A DNA stretch of 5,785 nt from Propionibacteriaceae bacterium. Its GTDB lineage: Bacteria > Actinomycetota > Actinomycetes > Propionibacteriales > Propionibacteriaceae. How positions within the stretch are numbered: the stretch's first letter is position 1; each line of letters begins with the position of its first letter. The stretch is from assembly GCA_031287505.1 (NCBI GenBank), contig JAITSW010000049.1:1-5785 (forward strand), read 5' to 3'. The notes beneath the pieces were generated by a model, which saw only the letters and a list, made by a program, of their open reading frames with translations, did not search any database and had not been told where the DNA came from. This document shows positions 1 to 4,014 of this stretch, piece after piece. The position numbers and the translations under genes are program-made.

Positions 1-1416
1 CTCTACGTTGACCGCAAGGAAGCCCTGTTTGCCTCTTGGTACGAGTTCTTCCCCCGCTCGGTCGGATCAAGATACGTGAAATCGACCGACACTTGGAAGT
101 CCGGCACCTTTGCATCCAGCCAAAAACGGCTCGCGGACATTGCTGCTATGGGCTTTGACGTGGTCTATTTGCCGCCGATCCATCCGATTGGCACGTCGTT
201 TAGAAAAGGCAAGAACAACACACTCACCGCCGGCCCAAACGACCCTGGTTCCCCGTGGGCGATCGGCAGCCCCGCAGGCGGCCACGATGCGATTCACCCG
301 GATTTGGGCGATTTCGCCTCCTTTGACCGCTTCGTCCGCAAAGCAAAGTCACTGGGCTTAGAGGTTGCCCTGGATTTGGCGCTGCAAGCGTCTCCGGATC
401 ATCCGTGGGTCACCTCCCACCCGGAATGGTTCACCACCCGCCCGGACGGCACCATCGCCTATGCCGAAAACCCGCCAAAGAAGTATCAGGACATTTACCC
501 GGTCAACTTCGATAACGACCCTGAAGGTATTTATGCCGAAGTTTTACGCATTATAGAGTTGTGGATTTCCCATGGTGTGACAATCTTCCGGGTAGACAAC
601 CCGCACACGAAGCCTGTGGTGTTCTGGGCCCGCCTGCTAAAGGAAATGCGCGATACCCACCCCGAGGTGCTCTTCTTCGCGGAGGCGTTTACCCGACCGG
701 CCATGATGCAAGCATTGGCAAAAGTCGGTTTCCATCAGTCGTACACGTATTTCACTTGGCGTGCCGAACGTTGGGATATCACCGAATACCTCAACGAACT
801 CTCCCGTGAAACGGCGGGCTATTTCCGTCCGAATTTCTTTGTAAACACCCCTGATATCAACCCGCTCTACCTACACAGCGGAAATCCGGCGGAGTTCGCC
901 ATCCGGGCAATTCTGGCTGCCACCCTTTCCCCCGCTTGGGGCGTCTATTCCGGCTTTGAGCTCTTCGAGCACGAGCCGTTGAATCCCGACCGCGAGGAAT
1001 ATTTGAACTCTGAGAAATATGAATATCGTCCGCGCGATTTCACCCGCGAGCCAAACCTCAACCTGCTGCTGGGGGTGCTGAACAAGATTCGCAAAGAGCA
1101 TTCCGCACTGCAGCAGTTGCGCCAGATCGACTTCCACACCACGTCCAATGACAACATCATCGCCTTTTCTAAGCGAGACGGCGACGATGTTGTCATTGTG
1201 GTCTGTTCTTTGAATCCCGAATACACCGAAGAGGGCGAGGTTATGCTCAATCCAGACGTTCTCGGGGTGCCCTGGCATGGCGCTATCTCATTAATGGACC
1301 AGCTCACCGGCAGCGGGTTTGTTTGGGGCTCTCATAACTTCGTTCGGCTAACTCCTCAAAATCCGGCACATATTCTGCATGTTTCGAAAACACCATCAAC
1401 TAGTGCTGCTAAATAG
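1..1416 (+). CDS. glgE: GlgE, alpha-1,4-glucan:maltose-1-phosphate maltosyltransferase (5' end outside window)
   Basis: This cytoplasmic GH13_3 enzyme transfers maltosyl units from alpha-maltose-1-phosphate to the non-reducing end of alpha-1,4-glucan. The frame is open from base 1 to a TAG stop and gives 471 residues. Family hallmarks are SWYEFFPRS at the start, GFDVVYLPPIHPIG, NPPKKYQDIYP and FRVDNPHTKP. The catalytic residues are the nucleophile Asp (codon 595-597, in FRVDNP), the acid/base Glu (682-684, in FFAEAFTRP) and the third Asp (853-855, in NTPDINP). Their spacings of 29 and 57 residues equal those of Streptomyces coelicolor GlgE (D394, E423, D480). That alignment implies about 195 residues are missing upstream and a full length near 666, normal for the family. 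The GTG at 76 is an internal codon, not a start. The gene ends two bases from the stop of the convergent surface-protein gene. The pathway partner glgB lies 2.6 kb downstream. Confidence 0.96.
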   Translation, partial: LYVDRKEALFASWYEFFPRSVGSRYVKSTDTWKSGTFASSQKRLADIAAMGFDVVYLPPIHPIGTSFRKGKNNTLTAGPNDPGSPWAIGSPAGGHDAIHPDLGDFASFDRFVRKAKSLGLEVALDLALQASPDHPWVTSHPEWFTTRPDGTIAYAENPPKKYQDIYPVNFDNDPEGIYAEVLRIIELWISHGVTIFRVDNPHTKPVVFWARLLKEMRDTHPEVLFFAEAFTRPAMMQALAKVGFHQSYTYFTWRAERWDITEYLNELSRETAGYFRPNFFVNTPDINPLYLHSGNPAEFAIRAILAATLSPAWGVYSGFELFEHEPLNPDREEYLNSEKYEYRPRDFTREPNLNLLLGVLNKIRKEHSALQQLRQIDFHTTSNDNIIAFSKRDGDDVVIVVCSLNPEYTEEGEVMLNPDVLGVPWHGAISLMDQLTGSGFVWGSHNFVRLTPQNPAHILHVSKTPSTSAAK

Positions 1417-1418
1417 TG

Positions 1419-2702
1419 CTAGCCCCGCGTTCGCCTCACATATATGATCAGCCCGCCGCTGCAAAGCGCCAGCGCAATACCGCCGGCAATTAATAGCAGG
1501 TTATTGCTCACCGCATAACCGCCGGTCGTCACTAACGGGGGCCTACTCGGCTCGGGTGTTTTGATAGGCGAGGATGGCCTGGGGGTGGGAGTTGCTGGTG
1601 GAGGTGTGGGTGTTGGTGTTGGTGTCGGTGTGGGAGTTGGTGTTGGTGTCGGTGTGGGAGTTGGTGTCGGTGTTGGTGTCGGTGTGGGAGTCGGTGTGGG
1701 CGTGGGAGTTCCGGGCTCTGTAGACGCCTCGACCTTGAAATAGTACTGAACAGTCTTACGGTCTGTGTATAGGAAATGTATGGTCTCCTGATACGTCGAC
1801 TCTTTCATGTACTGCACTTTTCCAACTGGCTCTTCGTTTTTCAGGCTAATCAGCGCGGTTGACGACGGAGAACCGGTAACAGTCATGGTGTTTCCATTTA
1901 CGGCGATTTTGTGGCCGGCGTCGTCTGCAACCGTCAAGCGGCCGGCAAACCAGTTGTCTCCAAGTAGCTTATGCGTATCCTCCAGCGAGACGGTATAGGA
2001 GCCGTCCTTTGCCTGCATGGTATAAGTCGGCGCGGAACTTGGGCTATCAGAGGTGAAGGAAGGCTGGAGGTTTTGAGACCCCGCAGCGCGGGCAATCGCG
2101 AAGTTCAAGAAACTTCTACCCAGCCTGCCGATCTCAAGGTTCTGGGCGAAGCCCGCCGAGTCCAGATGATCACCGGTGGCCGGGAAAAGCACGGCGTCTA
2201 AAACGGCTTGGTCTTTGTGGAGATTCTCTGCTATCAACCAAATAGCTATTTGTACCGCTGAAAAGTTTGTCACCGCATCATCATCGCTTGGGTCAATTAT
2301 TTCGCGACCTTGCAATAGCACGTATTTCATTAGTGTTTCCTGCTCTGCGGAAAGCTGTCGTTTTGGCGTATCCGAAGGCGTTGGGTTAAAACCCCATAGA
2401 TGATTTTCAATCTCAATGCAATAAATTGCCCTTTTTACATTGTCAGCACCTATTAAGTAATAATAATGCAAGGTGGGGTCAGTTTCCCGAAAGCCCTTTG
2501 GAAGGCCTGGGACATTTACGTGAAAGGTTTGTAGTTTTGTGTTCGTGGGGACGTACCAAGCGGTATCTATCTTAGCTCCAACGGCTGCCGTTGCCCCAAA
2601 AGCCCCGAAACTCATTGCACAAAGGATGGATATAAATAATGCTAGCGCTCTATTGCCAAAACGCATTCTTCTAGTCTTATCGCTAGTTTTTTGGTAGTTC
2701 AT
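1419..2702 (-). CDS. Thioester-domain (TQXA-type) wall-anchored surface protein with TP-repeat stalk
   Basis: Predicted surface adhesin of 427 residues. Residues 1-43 look like a signal peptide: a charged start, a hydrophobic core ALALFISILCAMSFGAFG, and a possible cleavage after VGA-43. Residues about 45-210 resemble a Cys-Gln thioester domain: Cys95 in AIYCIEI and Gln151 in VQIAIW match the two signature motifs (Tyr-Cys-hydrophobic, and Gln-x-Ala-Ile-Trp). In this family the two side chains form an internal thioester that can bond covalently to host or surface targets. Residues about 225-326 look like a beta-sandwich stalk domain. A (TP)18 tract (332-367) and a Pro-rich stretch follow, probably spanning the wall. 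The C-terminus has LVTTG (390-394), a hydrophobic segment (about 402-421) and the basic tail RRTRG, a sorting-signal layout with Val in place of the usual Pro or Ala. The ATG has a good ribosome site. The sortase gene is just upstream on the same strand. The fold and bond are inferred from motifs only. Confidence 0.85.
   Translation of the reverse strand: MNYQKTSDKTRRMRFGNRALALFISILCAMSFGAFGATAAVGAKIDTAWYVPTNTKLQTFHVNVPGLPKGFRETDPTLHYYYLIGADNVKRAIYCIEIENHLWGFNPTPSDTPKRQLSAEQETLMKYVLLQGREIIDPSDDDAVTNFSAVQIAIWLIAENLHKDQAVLDAVLFPATGDHLDSAGFAQNLEIGRLGRSFLNFAIARAAGSQNLQPSFTSDSPSSAPTYTMQAKDGSYTVSLEDTHKLLGDNWFAGRLTVADDAGHKIAVNGNTMTVTGSPSSTALISLKNEEPVGKVQYMKESTYQETIHFLYTDRKTVQYYFKVEASTEPGTPTPTPTPTPTPTPTPTPTPTPTPTPTPTPTPTPTPPPATPTPRPSSPIKTPEPSRPPLVTTGGYAVSNNLLLIAGGIALALCSGGLIIYVRRTRG
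1521..1535 (-). other. Non-canonical sorting motif LVTTG
   Basis: These five codons encode Leu-Val-Thr-Thr-Gly at residues 390-394 of the surface protein, followed by a hydrophobic helix and an RRTRG tail. The position and order match a cell-wall sorting signal. Canonical motifs are LPXTG (class A and others) and LAXTG (class E), so Val at position 2 is unusual. The motif is assigned from position and context; no cleavage is shown. Confidence 0.65.
1602..1709 (-). repeat. (Thr-Pro)18 coding tandem repeat built from 6- and 24-bp units
   Basis: This 108-bp tract encodes 18 uninterrupted Thr-Pro dipeptides in the surface protein. At DNA level it has a higher-order 24-bp unit made of four 6-mers (on the plus strand GGTGTT, GGTGTC, GGTGTG, GGAGTT). 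Copies at 1615-1638 and 1639-1662 are identical, and a third at 1669-1692 differs by one base. Gain or loss of 6- or 24-bp units keeps the frame, so replication slippage would change stalk length without breaking the protein. The plus strand is G-rich with regularly spaced GG pairs. Confidence 0.95.
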
Positions 2703-2707
2703 TAATT

Positions 2708-2714
2708 CTCCTTT
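2708..2714 (-). promoter_or_regulatory. Ribosome binding site of the surface-protein gene
   Basis: On the minus strand AAAGGAG lies five bases before the ATG at 2702. This is a strong Shine-Dalgarno match and supports that start. It indicates independent initiation rather than reliance on coupling to the sortase stop codon upstream. Confidence 0.85.
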
Positions 2715-2756
2715 ACTACCTCACCTAGCCTAACCTCCCCTACTATGCATCTCCTA

Positions 2757-3431
2757 TCATTTAGATAGTTTTCCGATTATAATGATATTGTTACGCGATG
2801 CACCATTATCAACTCGTTGTAAACAAGTGATAACTATTGCGCGTCCTGAAATGGATTGGTCCCAAACACCAGCCGCCGACCCGATCTTGGATTTTGGAAC
2901 TGAAACAACCTCCGTGACAGTGTATTTCACCTTGTCAATATACATATCGGCTCCCACCCCGACTCTGCCTTTGCCATTTTCGACATCAATCAGATAATTG
3001 CCAGGACCCATACCCCCATTACGGAGGGAATGGGTGACCAGGTAGACCGTGCCCTTATCGGCATTTTGGACGCTAACACCCATGTTGCGAATCCAAAAGA
3101 CACTGTGAAACCCTGGGGGATTGATAGTGTCGCCAACCAAATTCATTGCGCCAAGAGGTGCGTCCAAGCCAACTGAGGGGACTTGAAAACGCTTTCCCTT
3201 GATCTCAGGTTCGGCAGCCATAGCTTGTAGTTCTTTTTCGGAAATTGATTCCTCCGGCTTCACCCAATTGCCAGCCATATCGGTCGAAGCGCCTTCAGGT
3301 GGCACTAGCATCTGATAACCGATCGTCCCCAACCCAAACAATAAGCAAAGAACGGCAAAAACTGTTAGGGCTGGAGATAATATCCCCTTCTTACGCTTCT
3401 TGTTTTCTGACTCCCCGGTCGCCTCATCCAT
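2757..3431 (-). CDS. Membrane-anchored sortase, class E/F-like
   Basis: Transpeptidase of 224 residues that would cleave a sorting motif and attach the protein to the cell wall. A short basic cytoplasmic start (KKRKK at 11-15) is followed by one membrane helix (about 18-40), so the catalytic domain faces outward. The likely triad is His134 in YLVTHS, Cys203 in IVITCLQ (the sortase T-x-T-C-like strand) and Arg213 in ASRNN, in the order and spacing of sortases. The His sits in a THS context instead of the GH of most class D-F enzymes. MGPGNYLIDV after it also recalls an actinobacterial sortase subgroup, which I know only from memory. I chose the ATG at 3431 because a near-perfect Shine-Dalgarno sequence precedes it; the GTG at 3479 has none. 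The surface-protein gene begins 54 bp after this stop with no visible terminator between, so the pair is probably one transcript and that protein the natural substrate. The class assignment is uncertain. Confidence 0.9.
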   Translation of the reverse strand: MDEATGESENKKRKKGILSPALTVFAVLCLLFGLGTIGYQMLVPPEGASTDMAGNWVKPEESISEKELQAMAAEPEIKGKRFQVPSVGLDAPLGAMNLVGDTINPPGFHSVFWIRNMGVSVQNADKGTVYLVTHSLRNGGMGPGNYLIDVENGKGRVGVGADMYIDKVKYTVTEVVSVPKSKIGSAAGVWDQSISGRAIVITCLQRVDNGASRNNIIIIGKLSK

Positions 3432-3435
3432 AACA

Positions 3436-3443
3436 CCCTCCTC
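3436..3443 (-). promoter_or_regulatory. Ribosome binding site of the sortase gene
   Basis: On the minus strand GAGGAGGG lies four bases before the ATG at 3431 (five if AGGAGG is taken as the core). It is the strongest Shine-Dalgarno sequence in the window and decides the start against the upstream in-frame GTG at 3479. Confidence 0.88.
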
Positions 3444-3500
3444 AATGAAGAATAAGTGTATCTTCCGAAACACCCTCACTCAAGCAGCTGACGAGGCTCA

Positions 3501-3550
3501 CATATTATTCTTATGTTAGAGAAATTCTGTGTTTTCCTTGTACAAAATGC
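3501..3550 (-). promoter_or_regulatory. Possible promoter region of the sortase/surface-protein operon
   Basis: An AT-rich patch interrupts GC-rich sequence about 70-120 bp upstream of the sortase ATG. On the minus strand it contains AATAAT (3504-3509), five of six to the -10 consensus, but the 17-18 bp spaced -35 position is poor. An alternative TTGTAC (3539-3544) has no -10 at standard spacing. The region is plausible by place and composition; the exact boxes are not established. Confidence 0.3.
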
Positions 3551-3586
3551 CCGGATTGCCATCAACCAAACACCACCTGGCGCGAC

Positions 3587-3724
3587 CTCCCCGCCAGCCA
3601 TCGGCCAACGTTTTGCCAACCCGGCCAACAACGCGTCCGAGCCGACCATACTCAACCCGCCGCCACGAGCCTTCCCGACCAGCCCGCGTGCCAGCTGCTG
3701 TTGTCCACGATCCATATCAACCAT
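3587..3724 (-). pseudogene. Relic of an IS256-family (Mutator) transposase N-terminus
   Basis: A minus-strand frame starting at ATG 3724 reads MVDMDRG, then QQLARGLVGKARGGGLSMVG, then SDALLAGLAKRWPMAGGE. This follows the characteristic start of many actinobacterial IS256-type transposases as I recall them (Q-x-LA-xx-L-xxx-A+-xx-G-x-S-LVG-xx-LL-xx-LTKR-xxx-ALEGE). Similarity stops near 3587: the expected HLGY segment and the catalytic DDE domain are absent, and the frame runs on into AT-rich, unrelated sequence to a TGA at 3476. It is therefore a truncated, decayed fragment that cannot move itself. The minus strand is clearly G-rich here, as expected if it was once coding. The identification rests on recalled family sequence, not a search. 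Confidence 0.55.
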
Positions 3725-3757
3725 ATGGACGACATGCTGACTATCTTCCCGCCAGGT

Positions 3758-3889
3758 CACACCCCGGCAGATCAAGCCAACCCTGCCCACTTGGCATTCC
3801 CGAGGCTCGGTATACGCGTATTGCTAGAGGCACACCCCGGCAGATCAAGCCAACCCCGCCCACGGTTTATCTGGCAGTCCCCGGGACGG
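3758..3889. repeat. Diverged tandem duplication with a 33-bp direct repeat core
   Basis: The 33-bp segments 3758-3790 and 3831-3863 are identical except for one base (T against C) and are offset by 73 bp. Similarity continues past each core: 3791-3805 (TTGGCATTCCCGAGG) matches 3871-3885 (CTGGCAGTCCCCGGG) with a 7-bp insertion in the second copy. On the minus strand the first copy ends 34 bp before the transposase-relic ATG, where an IS left end and promoter would lie, so the unit may be a duplicated IS terminus. That link is inference. Confidence 0.85.
3800..3821. promoter_or_regulatory. Two adjacent palindromes, possible operator
   Basis: CCGAG-G-CTCGG (3800-3810) is followed at once by the perfect 10-bp palindrome ATACGCGTAT (3812-3821). 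The second has the central CG dyad typical of LacI-family operators, which often control maltose and glycogen genes. It lies about 195 bp upstream of glgB and between the two direct repeats. A regulatory role is speculative; short palindromes also occur by chance. Confidence 0.2.
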
Positions 3890-4014
3890 TTCAGTTAGAA
3901 GGCTGGAATCATCAAACGCGCACATATCGGTAGCGCAAGTCTGCGAGTCTGGGCAAAAAGTAGAACTATCCGAGACCACAAGGCAAGATTGACCTATAAC
4001 GAAAGCGAGAGCCC

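Larger units (their letters stand above)
3432..4014. other. 583-bp region without an intact gene between the divergent sortase and glgB genes
   Basis: It contains, in order, the sortase leader and likely promoter, the IS256-type relic, the tandem duplication, and about 115 bp of leader before glgB. From 3541 to 3840 a hand count gives about 121 C and 63 G on the plus strand, a strong one-sided skew. Long Pro/Arg-rich plus-strand frames here look like by-products of that composition. Both promoters for the flanking genes must lie here unless glgB is read through from elsewhere. No convincing -35/-10 pair for glgB and no tRNA or terminator-like hairpin with a T-run was seen. Confidence 0.7.

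Noticed and set aside
871..1307. Minus-strand open frames inside glgE
   Set aside because: They are shadows of the conserved GlgE frame, with no ribosome site or motif.
1441..1490. Hairpin CGCTG...CAGCG as a terminator near the convergent ends
   Set aside because: The stem is only 5 bp, has no following T-run on either strand, and lies in the membrane-helix coding segment.
1561..1743. Plus-strand Val/Gly repeat frame opposite the TP tract
   Set aside because: It is the complement of the Thr-Pro codons in a clearly real minus-strand gene.
2640..2702. Twin-arginine signal in the surface protein (KTRRMRF)
   Set aside because: The Tat pattern needs a hydrophobic pair after RRx; here Arg follows, and the rest fits a normal Sec signal.
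3432..3479. Longer sortase form starting at GTG 3479 (MRVFRKIHLF...)
   Set aside because: No ribosome site precedes it, while the ATG at 3431 has GAGGAGGG at good spacing; the extra residues would sit before the normal cytoplasmic start.
3529..3933. 134-residue plus-strand open frame rich in Pro, Arg and Ser
   Set aside because: Its composition follows the C-rich strand, it spans both direct repeats, it has no Shine-Dalgarno sequence and no recognisable motif.
3972..4000. Possible glgB promoter with TATAAC (3995-4000) as -10
   Set aside because: The -35 position reads GAGACC, a poor match, and transcription would begin only about 8 bases before the ATG, leaving almost no leader.
3890..4014. 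Remnant of the missing GlgB N1 domain upstream of ATG 4015
   Set aside because: None of the three plus-strand frames shows the expected N1-type residues, and two in-frame stops are present.
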